The notes below the pieces were generated by a model, which was not told the DNA's origin, did not search any database, and saw only the letters and a list, made by a program, of their open reading frames with translations. Below are positions 13,001-26,557 of a stretch of 64,000 bases of DNA, in pieces. A program made the translations under genes and the position numbers. Origin of the DNA: Leuctra nigra. Lineage: Eukaryota; Arthropoda; Insecta; Plecoptera; Leuctridae. The stretch spans positions 35,232,828 to 35,296,827 of the forward strand of contig OW203764.1 in NCBI GenBank assembly GCA_934045905.1, in the 5' to 3' direction. The stretch's first letter is position 1. The number at the start of each line of letters is the position of its first letter.

Positions 13001-16000
13001 CAAAAGTCTGCTTTTCTTGGGAAATGAATAATTTATCACAATCTTTAAATTCTTTTATGTAGATTCTGTCCCCCCATCTTGGGGTACAGAGCATCCATAA
13101 ACCAAAAAATACGATTATGATTATTTGAAACAAAAGAGACACAGCCTAGGAATGAAATGCCATGAATATATCATACATATCTCATTCGCACAATGTCTAT
13201 CTCTCTACTCTGGGAGGCATTGAAAAGGGGCGTCAGAATGAAAATGTTTATGTCCCTATTGAGTTCTCGCCCATTACAGGAAAGTTCCGGCGAGATCTAT
13301 CTCTCGATTATAAACCTATGTATTCTTGAACCATGCTAATGGGATGGTGAGACACCGCGGAAAGATTCTCACCATTTAGTTGAACATCGTGACAACCTTC
13401 TCTCATTGTCAAGGGTGGGAAGGATGTTTTACCCTTCACGAGGAACCAGCCGCCGAGGTGGTGAGATCAAAGGTGTTAATTTTAACAGTCAAAATCTCTC
13501 GAGTAAAGAATGGCCCTGAAATCAACGCCCACACAGAATGAATCATTCTCACTTTAGATGCTTCAAGGATGTACAAAATCTGCATCAAGTTGCATCGTTT
13601 TAGTGACATGGAATTGTTCTTGCAATATATTATTGCTATACATATTCATACAAGAAGTTTTGAATCCATTTCGACTCGCATTGCATTAATTTCATTCAAA
13701 CCCATTAAGGCGAAATTACAAAAAATTCATGCAATATGCAGTAGTTATTGCACTTTTATTAAGATTGCTTCTTCTTCTTAATATTTCTACAGACACTGAA
13801 ATAATAATATTATAAAGAGAAAATTATAATAAAGGTGTGTCAATATATGCAACAATGTAACCGATCTTCCCGCATGTTATCTCTTGCAGTGGCCTCTGGG
13901 TAGAATCGTGATAAGATCAGTGCATCTCGAGTCTAATTTGTAATGGAGAGAGTTTTCACTGGAGATTATCTCGAGATTTGTAATCAGTAATCAGTCGAGG
14001 AGATTGATATCTTCGTATCTTCAGACACCAAATGATTCTGAGAGTCAACGCCAATTCCATCAAATTCGCTCGCTAAATGTGTGCCGAGACGAAATGTGTA
14101 TATCATTAAAAATAAGAAAGTGACCTGTATATAATAACATGTTATCAAGAAAACAGAAAATACAAGAGAATCGTTACTAACGTTATGAACTTTTTAAAAA
14201 ATCGGTCCATATTAATAATTAATTTAACAACGTTTCGTTTTAATTAAATGTTGAACAGAAAAAAATGAATTTTTTACAATTTATACATTGGTTCTGGAAG
14301 CTTTCACGAAAACATTACTAACTTTCATTGAATGGAATCTACTGTACCTATATTCACAAAAATGTCCGTACAGTGTAAGACGTTCGAAATGGTAATTTTA
14401 CCTGCACTAAATATAAAAAAATATAATAAATGATCAATATTAAACCAGCAGGTAAGTAAACCGTACCGTCGTCAGCATAATAAAACTGAAACTTGTTGCT
14501 TTTCACACCTGAGCGATTTGATAGCGACTTTTATCGCCAGTTATAAAGTGTCGTCTCATGTCGTGAAAGACGATTGTCGCGCGACAGGAATTCGCTCGCG
14601 GTCGACTGGTTTATGAATGAAACTCGGCTACATTTCGAGCTAATCTCAACCCTAAGCACCCGTGGAAATTATCAGGTTACATGAAACGGTGTACAACACT
14701 TTTTTTCTCCACTTGCGTAATACGTAACGTAGATTGTTCTAAATATCCAAGATTTCTTTTCACCGTGGATGTGTATTCTTGTAAATAGACCAAGTTTGTC
14801 CGATGTTTAGTTGAGGTCTGGTGAACACTTTGTAGTCTATCGAAGAAGCTAGAGGACTTCATGTGGAACGACAAAATCTAGCGAGTCCCGGACAGTTGTA
14901 GACGAAGATTCATGCTCTATACCCCTTTCACTCCCAGACCTTTAGAATCTATTCTCAAATGACTTAGGCCCTTTGACGCTCATAATCCTAGCAACAATAA
15001 AAGATGTTTTCCAAAGTTCTTGCAAATCAAAGATTCTAGTCTATTGCTACAATTTGTTACAATACACCAAAATATGCAGCTGTCCCGTATGATTGAAATA
15101 ACAGCCTTTCTTCATAACAAAATCCAGGAAATTCGAAAGAATTGGGTACAGACAAAAATATTAAGGTGTATGCACCTATTATTCCATATTTTGTATTGCA
15201 TTAAAAATATATTGAAACGTTTTAAAATAGTCCAATCCTAGGGAAAAATACTACAATCCTTGGAATATATGATACATAGGTATCTTCTTCCATATATTTT
15301 GTATTAATGTTATTGCTATGTGAAGCATACTTTTGAACCCTTCGCCTTACTGGTTCAAAAAGTACTTGAAGTGGAGACTTTTGTACCGCAGTTCAGGTAT
15401 CAAGAAGACATTGGCATTGTTGTCAGAAATTCCGACACAGCCTTCTGAATCGCTTGACTGACTTTTAATTTTGATGTAAATAAACTGAACTGAAGTAAAC
15501 AATAGGGCATTTCAAAGACAGGTAATTCTGCCGCCGTATGCGCTGTGATCGAGATGTGGACAATGTGTTCCTCTCTTTTGGTTCTTTCTCTTTGGAGATC
15601 TCAACCGTGACTATAATAATTATCGTTTATAACATGTGCATCAATCATTTATAATCTCAATCTTTTTCATTAAATATATTTAACATCGACTTTTTACACA
15701 AATTTAATTACAACATTTTAAATGGGTACACTCTGTTAGTTGCAGATGGAATTTACCGCCTTCCTGGTAAAAAATGATGTACTGACTGTTCATTTAAAAT
15801 ACCAGAAAACGATTCTCTGTTCAAATATCAAATACTGAAATGAAATATATTTACATTGGCTTGAACTTCATGTGTTCTCTCAGCAAAACTTTTGTCTGAC
15901 AAATACTATACAGACATTTGAAATGAGAATTATCATGACAATATGCTATTTAGTAAACTCTAGGACAAAATGTTTGTGTGATTTTTATGTTTGTTTGCAC

Positions 16001-18862
16001 TCCGACAGTAAAAAACATCCTTTCACATGATTATGCCCGGCCCGTTTACCGTTGTCCATACAAAATCCCAACAATCGTCTTATAATGAAAGTGGCTGTCA
16101 TATTATTATGTCCCTGACGATATAATTTGTCTTCGAAGAACTTCCATATGCCGGATGCACTGGCAACAAGACATTTCCTCTGCCCAGACCAATACATGCA
16201 AGATAGTTAATGACGAAAACAATTATCTATTGTAGAAAGAAATCTGGACAATGTAGAACGGTTGATCAGTAGCAGTTCAATAGTAGTCATGTTACGTCAA
16301 GGTAAGAAATCAGAAAATCTTTTATACTCCATTGAATAAAATTATAGGAGTAGAATAAGTGACCTCGGACAGATAATAAATGTCAACTCGATTCTCAATT
16401 AATAATATAAAAACTGTGTTTAATTACAACCCGAAGGTCTCTGAAGCCGAAACACGTTATTAAGAGAGAAAAAACTGTTCCCAGCATTCGAAACAATCTT
16501 GATTTAGCTTGGGACTGACTTTATTGGCCAAAGTACGCGGATTATTGCAAAATGTATGTGAGAAAAGTAAGAAGAGACGTTCCGAACAAACCTGATACAA
16601 AGTAACATACGGAACTTTTATTGAGGCTTTAGATATAAAATTAATAATTTCATAATAAAACAATGTTTAATATTAGAGTGAATTCTTGGGCGATTTAATG
16701 CCCTATGACTAATGCCGGAAAGAACTCATCATTTCTAAAGTTCTGTAACAAAACAATCCTATTAAATCTATAGAAGGTTAAGTCCGTACTTTGGTTAATG
16801 AGTTAAGAGTCGGCACCAGTTCAAATGATTTGTTTTAAATCGATTCCTTTAGGCTACTCCACTTACTCTTGAAGAGGCGTTCCGAGGTTACTTGGCCCTG
16901 CACGTGTGTGGCCGACCCTAGGGAAACACACATCACTGCTACGAAATATTTTCCGTTTATTATTACATATTATTATAATGAGAGAATTGTGAAAGAATAA
17001 TGGTAAGATGTAGCGGTGTCACTGAAAGGAGCCTCACAGCCTCGGGTACTCAATGCCTCATGAGGAATCACGTTAGGGAAGTCATTTAAATTATTTTAAA
17101 ATATAGAGACAATAAGTATTATGAAGTTCGGTTACTACTTCGTCGTTTTTTACTTTCAGATGCCTTAAGAAACAAAAAAAACTGTTTATGCCAACGAATT
17201 TTATTACAACAAACATTGTTTCCACGATAATTAAATTCGCATGTATAGTTTCTACTTTACGATGCAGTAATGCAACTAGATATTACTACATCATGCAGTA
17301 GACATGCAGTAGATATTACGTTAGTGACACTTTTCTTCGTTGCATTTCTTCATTTACGCATTTTTTTGGATTTGTTGGCCTATCCAAAAATTGAGTATTT
17401 ATCGTTTATTTATCGTTCTCAAAGTTTCATAAACCAAAACTTATTTGTGCATAAGACCCATTCAGAAAATCTCATGGCTCCGGCTTTCAATTCCAGTTAT
17501 CTATTTATGTTTTACAAATGGGTAACAACGTGAATCTGTAAAATCAAACTGCATGTGAAATATTTAGAAACCAGAGCCACCCAGATAATTCTGAATCAGT
17601 GAAAAGCGTTCCCGGAGACTTCAACGCTGGTGTAGAACATGCGCATTTTAAACTCTTGCAGAAGGCGATCGTTTTCACAATCAATTCTTGGTGAATTCGG
17701 TTTCAAAGCACGACTATGTTCAAACCATCAATCTGTGTCCATAACGTTTTCATCAAGAACAAAGCTTTCCCGAAACAACGCGTTGAAAATGAAGACAACT
17801 CTTTCAGCCACGATGTGGGGGGTTGAATATCACTACCAATTAACTCCATGGAATATCAGAGAAAAAATGTTTACTCTGATAATATATTACCAAAAATGTT
17901 TTTTCGTAGGTAACGTTTTTTCTTCACATCTCAGCATGCTATTGGGAAATGCACTCTGAGAAGGAAACGTATAGAGCTTGTTTTGAAACCACCAATCATC
18001 TTGAATTCTAGCTAATGCCAGCCTCTCAACTCTCTCAAGTCGGCACTTGAGTCTTAGGTTAAGATCACGATCATATTATTAAATCGATCTCTTCACTCAT
18101 CCAGCCAGCCTTGAACCCGAGCCCCACAAAAGGTCAATCATCGTTACCTGAAAGAGGGAATAAAACCGATTTATCAATTTCTCTTGATCTGGCATTAATC
18201 GGCTTGTGATTCGTATTGGTAATTATGATTTTAATGGTTATTAACTTCACGCAACATGATGATTATTATTTCGTGAGTCATGATTTATAAAAATGAAAAG
18301 AAGAGACGATATGTTATTATTAACCACAGCGGTGAGGTTGAAGTATTCTTGACCTCTGGAGTGACCTACATAACCGGTACGATTAGTGGTCATCACTTGG
18401 CCATCCCCGTCGGATTCGATTTAATATCTTTCAAGTACGCGGCGTTTGAAAGCAAAACATGAGTAAGTTTTACGAGTGTTTGCATTCGGCTTCCTTGACC
18501 TCCCCCTACCAAGGTATAATCGCGCTCGCAGGCTAAAAACCGGAGTTTACCAAAATCCTGCAACGCCGTGTGTGTGTGGCACGAGAGAGAGGAATTCGAG
18601 GCCCGCGGAAAAGCAACTTGATGCACATATTTCGTCGCCGATGACGTAGAAAAGTCGCCCTCCTTTGCGTGCAGCCAACGAGAGAGTTCGTTGCTTTCGA
18701 AGAAATGACCGACGATTTCCGAGAACTTGCAGTCAAATTCGTTTGACACGATTTGGGTATAGTAAGATTATGTTTATCGAATTTAAACAATATTTATACA
18801 AATTCAAAACAATTCGATTGGGAAATAAAGCCTCAGTACTTTTGGATGTTGTAGTTGCCTTA
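10021..18862. other. AT-rich DNA with a 16-base C tract, no gene recognised
   Basis: Apart from a C16 homopolymer at 11999-12014, I see no repeat array, RNA gene or recognisable coding exon. Open frames reach about 118 codons (18393-18749, minus) but lack family motifs and overlap other frames. This stretch could be an intron if the 9.8 kb segment is a first exon. Confidence 0.45.
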
Positions 18863-19158
18863 AGCCTGAATTACACGGTTCAAGTTTCCTTGAAGGGGTT
18901 GAATTCCACCCTTGATTTCAAGGAAACTCGAAGGAGAATTTAGACGATTTAATGTTTATTGTTGATTGAAGTTGCGGTGAAATTAACAATTTGTTGAAGT
19001 ATTTCAAGACTTGAAGGAAAATAGGAAAAAAGCTGAAGAAATGTCTTGAATTCAAGACTTGGAATGCTTCAATGTTTTCATTTAGACGATCCAAGTCTTG
19101 AATTCAACCCCCTTGAAAGGGTTGAATTCAAGGAAACTTGAATCGTGTAATTCAGCCT
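18863..19158. mobile_element. MITE with TTA target duplication (PIF/Harbinger-like)
   Basis: The ends are inverted copies: AGCCTGAATTACAC on the left and GTGTAATTCAGCCT on the right, one mismatch. The symmetry continues inward through TTCAAGTTTCCTTGAA and TTGAATTC blocks. The element is 296 bp, has no open frame, and is flanked by TTA at 18860-18862 and 19159-19161. A 3-bp TTA duplication is typical of PIF/Harbinger MITEs. The family assignment is inference; the end symmetry and duplication are seen directly. Confidence 0.8.
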
Positions 19159-19161
19159 TTA

Positions 19162-22100
19162 GTAAGGGCTGTAAGGATTATTAATGATAAATACAGCTCT
19201 GTAGAGGGACAGAAACTATTAGGAACCAATTTCACTGCTCGCAACGCATTTCCATTCAGTAACTGAAACGTTTAGTCAGTTTGAAAGTCGCTGAAAATAG
19301 TGTGGGTTGTATGCATACTAAACATAGGTATATCAATGCCAATTTCTACACCATAATATCATGTCTGTTGTGGTTATAACTTAGAGCTTATTCCAAGATT
19401 AAACCTCTGATTGTTATATTACTATAATATATTTATTCATTCATGAAATACGATTTATTATAATTTTATTCATTTTGTCTTTAATGTAATAAGTTCTCTC
19501 TGCATTACTTCAGTATACAGATCTTAGCTAATCCTTTATTCATATACAAAATGCAGGTAAATAAGCATAATTCTTGAATAATGTTATGATTACCGTGCAT
19601 TGGTTTAGTTATAGACTCAATTTTACTGGGCAGGGGCTTAACCTGAGAAAACTGGTATACCAGATTGATTAACATTATTTCACCGGACTCCCAGTAGCAC
19701 ATTTTTTATCGCCGACAAATATATATGCCAAGGAAAATTACCAGTTCTCTGTCGTACAATTAGCGGAGAATATAAAAAAATTGACAAGTGTTTTAGAGTA
19801 TCTATGTAGTTCAGTCAAACATAGCGCTTTGCAATCATCATTATAAGTTGTTACCGCAATCATAATTATCATGCGAATTAAGATAAAATCTAATGGTAGA
19901 TTTAAAAGTAATTGTTCGAATCTACAGAAGTTCATTCGCCGTTTAACCTTCTTTCAAGGCCTTGATCTTCCAAACAGTTTTTATAATATACCTATTTTCT
20001 CTCGAGAACAAAATCGTGCTCCTAAATTCTCAAACAAGTTCATAATTATAATCTTTCCTTACCATGGTTTCATAATTGACTGCTACTGTTAGATTTCTAA
20101 TCAACACAAATAACAAAATGAAATTGGTTTTCAACGTATAATGTTCTAAAACAATTGCAATAACTTATGTCTACAGGGATTTTAGAACTTGAGGATCCTT
20201 CAAGACATAACGGCAAGTTCTTTAATGAGCCGTGTCATAAAATACACAATGTCTTGTTACAACTCATGGGATGAGTTGAAGGCAAATCTCCTCCGAATTT
20301 AGTCTGACAAATGAAATCTTGACGGCCATCGACTTTGACAGATCGATTTGATGTTTAATTTGTCGCTTGGATTGACAGTGTCAGGTTACCAGCTTTCTTG
20401 TCGGCGGCTTCAGAAACAAAGCTTTTAATCGACATTTATACCCTATCGAATTGAATATTATTATATTTGTTTTGTGATCAGTGATGCGGAATATTGAATT
20501 AAGAGTCTAGTTTAGTAAATATTTCAGAAATATGGTATGAGATTTTGGTATGATGGAGTGATTTTAAATATAATTAAAAATTGAATAAATTAGAATACCG
20601 CTTATGCTATTTTGTAATCTATTTTTGCTTTTGAAGCTGAACTTTGAGCATACTTGTAAATAACAATTTTACGGCACAACCAGACTATAAGTTGAAAGAA
20701 AGTATGTATATTATCACTCATTTCAAATGTTATAACCACGTAAAACATCAACCACGAAAATTTAATGTATAAGTTTCTGTTGATCATGGATATTTATTGA
20801 CAACACAAATACTTTGTTATTCCATGAATCAAAAGTAAGCTCACTTTTGTGTAAATTCACATCAGAATTTATTCGTAGCTTTTAGGTGAATCTTCCAAAA
20901 ATAATTGTCGAATTTAGCGATCCCATTGTGTACCTCAGGTTATTGACTGATCTGAGGTTACGGAACCTTAGAACACTTGTAGTTGAAATTATGAATAATA
21001 ATTGAATCTCATAACCATTGCATTCACGCTTGCTTTCGTTCGTTTCCTCGTATAATTTCACGCCGAAGCTCTACCGGAAGCTGAAAGACGGAAGAAGTTT
21101 GCGGCGCGTTGAACGGCCTGAACAATGCAGTCGATTCAGTAAGAAACTTCATAACAGACAAAACATTTAAACTATTTAATAAAGATCTTGATAATAATTG
21201 TATAATGTATAGAAAAACATTATATTTGGCTGGCGTTGAGCTCGTTCACAACAAGTGTTCTTGCTCAAGCATGGAAAGCTGCAGTCAACAGGTGTTTGTG
21301 ATCGGTAATTATTAACGATTTCTGCGAAATATAGGCTAATGCCTGCCTATAGCCGACAGCATTGAGCAATTAGGTAACAGCAAGGACACAATCGTCTGAC
21401 CAGGTACATAATGCCAGATCCAAGTGAAACTATCTCGTCATCAGAACAAGTACAAGTGATTAGTAGCTGAGAAATATTTACATTTTACTTGTAAAAGTAA
21501 CAACTGGCACCCATTTAGCGAGAAAACTTCGCGAAACAAGGTAACAATTTAATGCAACAACCTTCAAATCTATTGAAGCTGCTCTTATTGTCTGATTTAA
21601 ACGTTCCACTATGATTGCCATTGACAGCGCAACAAAAGTAAATCCTTGAAATTTACTAGGAATAAAATAAGATTCACTTTCTTTTGCCAAGTGAATCTTG
21701 TTGTTTCAATACCCCCTCCCCCCTCGCGCAACAGGTAATAATAATTCAAACCACGTGATCAGCCACCGATCAAGGTCTTGTCTCTGAGTTTCTTTACCTC
21801 TTATTCGTCTTGGTGGAACTAATCACACAACGCAACCATCTTTTGGTTTTGAACTTCGGATTGTCGATTTTCATCTTCTGCCTCGAGTTTTCCGGGAGGA
21901 TTGGCGCAGGCGCGCAGCACGCAGTTGGAGCAACTCATGTGTAAAATACTTGGAACAATGAAATCTCAGAGCATAGCGTGGCGTAATCAAAACATAGGAT
22001 CGAAGAGAATGGTCGTACAATCATTTTGATCGCGCAAGAAGGTCAGATCAATATCACTCAATATCTCATTATAATTAGCTAGTAGTGTTTATTATTAGTT

Positions 22101-22397
22101 ACTACTAGTTATTACTAGAGAAATAGTGTTTATTAGTAATACATAATAGTAGTGTACATGGTGTAAAAAATATATTTTAGAAAGTAATGGTAAGCTCGAC
22201 ATTTTTGTATTTGAGTTTGTTTTTAATTTTCTAAATATGGTTTCATTTAGAATGGATCTCCCAATCATTTTTCATACTTCACAGTAGTTTATGACTTCCC
22301 AATTATGTACCACACAGAGGTAGAGACCATGGTTCAATGATATTGTTCTCGCCGGTAGGGACCCTGTCTCTGTCCATTTCAATTATTCTTGAGGTGT
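19162..22397. other. AT-rich DNA, nothing recognised
   Basis: No domain-bearing frame, RNA gene or long repeat was found. A short self-complementary AT stretch with TAGTAGTG/ACTACTAGT motifs lies around 22080-22150. Confidence 0.45.
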
Positions 22398-22516
22398 TAT
22401 GAAGGGATGTGCGTTGTGAAAAAATATCCGACCGAACCGGGGCTCGAATCTGGGACCTCTCACTTGCCGGGCGAGAGCTCTACCAACTGAGCTACCCGGC
22501 CGGACGGACGGACATT
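22398..22516 (-). mobile_element. tRNA-derived SINE, copy 2
   Basis: This is the same head-plus-tail structure as 1682-1799: A box GGTAGCTCAGTTGGTAGAG, loop CCGGCAA, B-box-like GATTCGAGCCC, then TCGGATATTTTTTCACAAC and CATCCCTTCATA. A 7-bp acceptor-like pairing (GGCCGGG with TTCGGTC, including G-T pairs) can be drawn. The shared non-tRNA 3' tail shows that the two copies descend from one SINE. Confidence 0.75.
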
Positions 22517-23969
22517 TGATCCGTCAAGTGGCGATTGAGAGTGATTACATCATCCAAAACACAAAATCGAACAAATGTACTTCTGGCCTTCTACCTCTTA
22601 GGTACAGACATGTAGTGTGAAACAGAAATAGCACCTCATATGAAACAATATTGCTCTTACATAATGTTGATTGTTGGTGATTACTTTATAAAGACTAAAT
22701 GTTTACGGATGATAAGTATCAGAGGTAGGATCTTTTGTGAGGGAAACTGTACGTTCACAATATAATCTTGTTGACATCAAAAGAATAATTACATAATGCA
22801 GCTTCATATAAACTAGGTATTATGGTTTTTAATACATGTGATTATTATATATGATAGTTTCTACGGTACATTATAGCGCTTGTGATATTGATTACTTGTG
22901 TTATGCAAAGTTGAAAGAAAGCTTATACTCGTACCTATATGACATAATATCCAATGAATATCTAAATTTTAGCATTTCCAGTTGTAGAAACTTTCAACAG
23001 ATCAAATTATTAATGAAAAAAATATGTCGTTGCCGTGTATATTTATGAGCTAAATAATTAGCTACTTGAATACGTGTCCTTCTTTCGAAATATTTTAATT
23101 ACTTGATTAATTGCAGCTCAGACCGACAAAGTGTGTCGTGCATCCGCCAGAAGCTAAACCATTTCAACACGGTGACACTTTGTAGTAGAGAGTGTTTCGC
23201 TCAGCTCACATCAGAAATCGAAACTCGTTCTTCTTACAGTTTATTGATAAGAAATTAGGACTGTTTAGTGGAAATCAACGTAGGTAGAATGTTATCTTTT
23301 AATTGTTTTTTTAGTGCAGTATATAAATAAGGTTAGTCTTTTACGTGGATTAGTTCTTACTTAATTGACAAATAGAACATTAAATGTCTAATTCCGAAAA
23401 GGAAGTCACACAAACTTCCACTTTCTCTTTTTGTCCACCAAAAAGTCATGTTAAATTAAGTAGGGTTGTATGTAAAATAAATGTTACAACTTTGGCTCTA
23501 GTGAGACACATCATGTGAATGTTCAATGGAACGAACGGCAGACAATTATTCTAGTTGAAACTAGGTATATTATAATTTAGATTCACACGCCTTCATTGTT
23601 ACGCTCAAACATGATATTTACAACGTCTCCGTCTTCTAGGCAACTGACATCTACTTCCGGCAATCTTTTGTCGTTGCGTTCAATCTTCGAACTAACAATA
23701 GCGGTAGAACAAAAGCAATGAGATATAATTACTCAATGGAGGTAAACCTTGTAAATATCATTCGCAGGTAAAACAAGAGAAAGGTTGTAGTTTCCATGTA
23801 TTTTAAATGTGTTCAATCTCATATATGTAAAGTTTATGTATGAGTACTTTAATTAATTAGGTCAAAGTGTCTAGAAAAACAGTGATGAATACCTTCTATA
23901 TGAAGTAAACTGCAGATTTGAAGTGTTTCCTAGTGTCAATGTGAGTGATTTGTTTTGTCCTCAACCTCA
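22517..23969. other. AT-rich DNA, nothing recognised
   Basis: Only short background frames are present. Near 22590-22620 a CTTCTACCTCTTAGGTACAG string resembles the end of the dispersed repeat at 62790-63000. Confidence 0.45.
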
Positions 23970-24558
23970 ATGCATCAGCAAGGAGTCTCAATTCAGACCC
24001 ACATTCTCACTCTATTTACCTTTGAATGTTGACAGACTACGCGACACTTCGCATCTGTCACTTCACTAAGTATGTAGATGATAGCGTTGATCATTCTGTC
24101 AACGCTAGGAGTCTCAATTCAGACCCACATTCTCACTCTATTTACCTTTGAATGTTGACAGACTACGCGACACTTAGTTTACATCGCATCTGTCACTTCA
24201 CTAAGTATGTAGATGATAGCGATGATCATTCTGTCAACGCTAGGAGTCTCAATACAGACCCACATTCTCACTATTATTTACCTTTGAATGTTGACAGACT
24301 ACGCGACACTTAGTTTACATCGCATCTGTCACTTCACTAAGTATGTAGATTATAGCGATGATCATTCTGTCAACGCTAGGAGTCTCAATACAGACCCACA
24401 TTCTCACTCTATTTACCTTTGAATGTTGACAGACTACGCGACACTTAGTTTACATCGCATCTGTCACTTCACTAAGTATGTAGATGATAGCGATGATCAT
24501 TCTGTCAACGCTAGGAGTCTCAATTCAGACCCACATTCTCACTCTATTTACCTTTGAA

Positions 24559-24940
24559 TTATTATTATTATTATTTATTTTAAAACACATATATAACACA
24601 TATACACAGGATACATATTATTATACATGCGTTTACTGGCAGTGGGAATAGAGCGAAGCCCCGTAACAACATGTGCCCCACTGCCAGCTTGAGCAAAAAG
24701 TCACAGATACATTAAAAACACATTAAAAAGACAACCATAAAGATAAATTAAATATATACTTATCAAGAATAAATAACAAAATCGTGCGTGAGCACTCGTC
24801 GATAAAAACTATTGTTGACTATTTAAAATTCGCAGCCGTAAATTTACTTTAAAATCATTAATGTTAGTGCAGTCTTGTCGTAAACTAGATGGTAGACTAT
24901 TGTATGAAGCAACAACTCTGGTGTAAAAAGCATGCAAATT
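24559..24940 (-). mobile_element. 5'-truncated non-LTR retrotransposon (LINE) inside the satellite
   Basis: On the minus strand the insertion reads as the last codons of a LINE reverse transcriptase ORF, a 3' untranslated region, and an (AAT)n tail at the plus-strand 24559 end. The LINE interrupts the satellite, so it inserted after the array formed or expanded. No certain target-site duplication can be read because the satellite is diverged at the junction. Confidence 0.7.
24809..24934 (-). pseudogene. C-terminal remnant of a CR1/L2-type reverse transcriptase ORF
   Basis: About 41 codons followed by a stop encode a tail with FYTRVVASYNSLPSSLR and later DFKVNLRLR. This is the form found at the C-terminus of CR1/Jockey-superfamily ORF2 proteins (R-V...YNSLP...FK..L). 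All catalytic parts are missing, so it is a dead fragment. It differs from the ORF2 tail of the full LINE at 49-53 kb, so it comes from another family. Confidence 0.7.
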
Positions 24941-25570
24941 CATTCAGACCCCTCATTCAGACCCTCCATTCAGACACTTAGTTTACTTCCTGTCTGTCAC
25001 TAAGTATGTAGATGATAGCGTTGATCATTCTGTCAACGCTAGGAGTCTCAATTCAGACCCACATTCTCACTCTATTTACCTTTGAATGTTGACAGACTAC
25101 GCGACACTTAGTTTACATCGCATCTGTCACTAAGTATGTAGATGATAGCGTTGATCATTCTGTCAACGCTAGGAGTCTCAATTCAGACCCACATTCTCAC
25201 TCTATTTACCTTTGAATGTTGACAGACTACGCGACACTTAGTTTACATCGCATCTGTCACTAAGTATGTAGATGATAGCGTTGATCATTCTGTCAACGCT
25301 AGGAGTCTCCATTCAGACCCACATTCTCACTCTATTTACCTTTGAATGTTGACAGACTACGCGACACTTAGTTTACTCCACTTCTGTCACTTCACTAAGT
25401 ATGTAGATGATAGCGATGATCATTCTGTCAACGCTAGTAGTCTCAATTCAGACCCACATTCTCACTCTATTTACCTTTGAATGTTGACAGACTACGCGAC
25501 ACTTAGTTTACTTCGCATCTGTCACTTCACTAAGTATGTTGATGATAAAGTTGATCATTCTGTGCCATCC

Positions 25571-26483
25571 ATTCTAGGAGATTGAATTTACGAGAAGGAC
25601 ATGTAAGGGACATAAAGCTCTAGTGGACTATTGATGCTCAAGACTGAGAAAATTTCTCTCGAACCCAAGCCTCTCGCATTCCATTGTCACTTTCCAATCA
25701 TTCATATATTATAGTTGAAAACAATTTCAAATTACTCTTTAACACTTGGGTGAGGAAAAAGCGTAGATTAGGACTGTATTATGCTGGTATTTGAGGGTAT
25801 GAGTAGGTACTTGCGTTGACTGAAAGATACTGTACTACCATAGAATAAAGAATCTGTACTGTACTAAAGGAGATGAAATATCTTTCTGTGCCATCGAGTT
25901 TAGAAGAGATTACTGTCTGATCTTAAGTTATACCTATAAGAAGTACAATACATATCTATAAATAAGATATTTAAATAGAGGGTACGAAAGATGTCACAAA
26001 AAACAATAAAAATGTATACAGATTTAAAGTAATGAGTGGAATAATTTATAGGCATGTTATAAAATATTGCCAGTAAGCATAGCAACATTCGACGATCGCA
26101 CAATTCAATAAATTATGTAGATTTTATATTCGTTTAATGTCACAATTGTGGATACTTAGAGAAAGTTACAACTTAAACTAACGCTGTGACATGAATACAT
26201 TTAACACTCACAAAGTGGCTGAACAACAGGTCGTAAGTTTCATTCGCGACACTTCTGGGGGGAATTTCATTTGAAGAAGCGTTCAATGTATGTTACTCTT
26301 ACCTTGATGACGTCATTTCTTTCCAGTAGAGCTAACCTGGACGCCATGTTCTTTAGAAAAGTACACTTCTACTCTTGTGTCCTTTAGTTATTAATTGCAT
26401 TTAGAAAAGTAGATAATTAGAAAAAAATATGTATTATGTATAGCGTAAGTGAGCTTCCAAATTCTAAACTTGCAAATTTGAAT
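25571..26483. other. AT-rich DNA, nothing recognised
   Basis: Background frames only. A short AATAAAGAATCTGTACTGTAC string near 25845 resembles LINE 3' tails but is too short to assign. Confidence 0.45.
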
Positions 26484-26557
26484 GGTTGACTTTAGCTCAG
26501 TTAGTAGAGTAGGGGACCGGCAAACCACAGATCGTGGGCTCGAATCCCACCGTGGGC
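26484..26557 (+). repeat. Degenerate tRNA-like unit (SINE head or tRNA pseudogene)
   Basis: A-box-like TTAGCTCAGTTAGTAGAG and a good T-arm (GTGGG-CTCGAAT-CCCAC) are spaced as in a tRNA. The acceptor ends (GGTTGAC against CGTGGGC) do not pair, and the anticodon stem is broken. The presumed loop holds CCGGCAA, as in the SINE copies elsewhere in the window. It is best read as a SINE-type or dead tRNA-derived sequence. Confidence 0.6.

Larger units (their letters stand above)
23970..25570. repeat. 126-136-bp tandem satellite, interrupted
   Basis: The string GTCTCAAT(T/A)CAGACCC recurs near 23985, 24111, 24246, 24382, 24517, 25045, 25175, 25305 and 25440, giving spacings of 126-136 bp. Length variants differ by presence of TTCAC before TAAGTATGTAGATGATAGCG and of TTAGTTTACATCG. 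Each unit contains CTGTCAACG and the inverted GTTGACAG, so units can form a stem. Between about 24559 and 24945 the array is broken by a truncated LINE; the partial units after the break carry repeats of CATTCAGACCC. Confidence 0.9.

Noticed and set aside
15985..16197. 70-codon minus-strand frame with several Cys and His
   Set aside because: Cys/His spacing does not fit a known zinc finger or transposase tail well enough to call.
18393..18749. 118-codon minus-strand frame in a GC-richer patch
   Set aside because: No recognisable motif, overlapped by frames on both strands, no supporting splice structure.
26484..26557. Possible functional tRNA on the plus strand
   Set aside because: Acceptor and anticodon stems do not pair.
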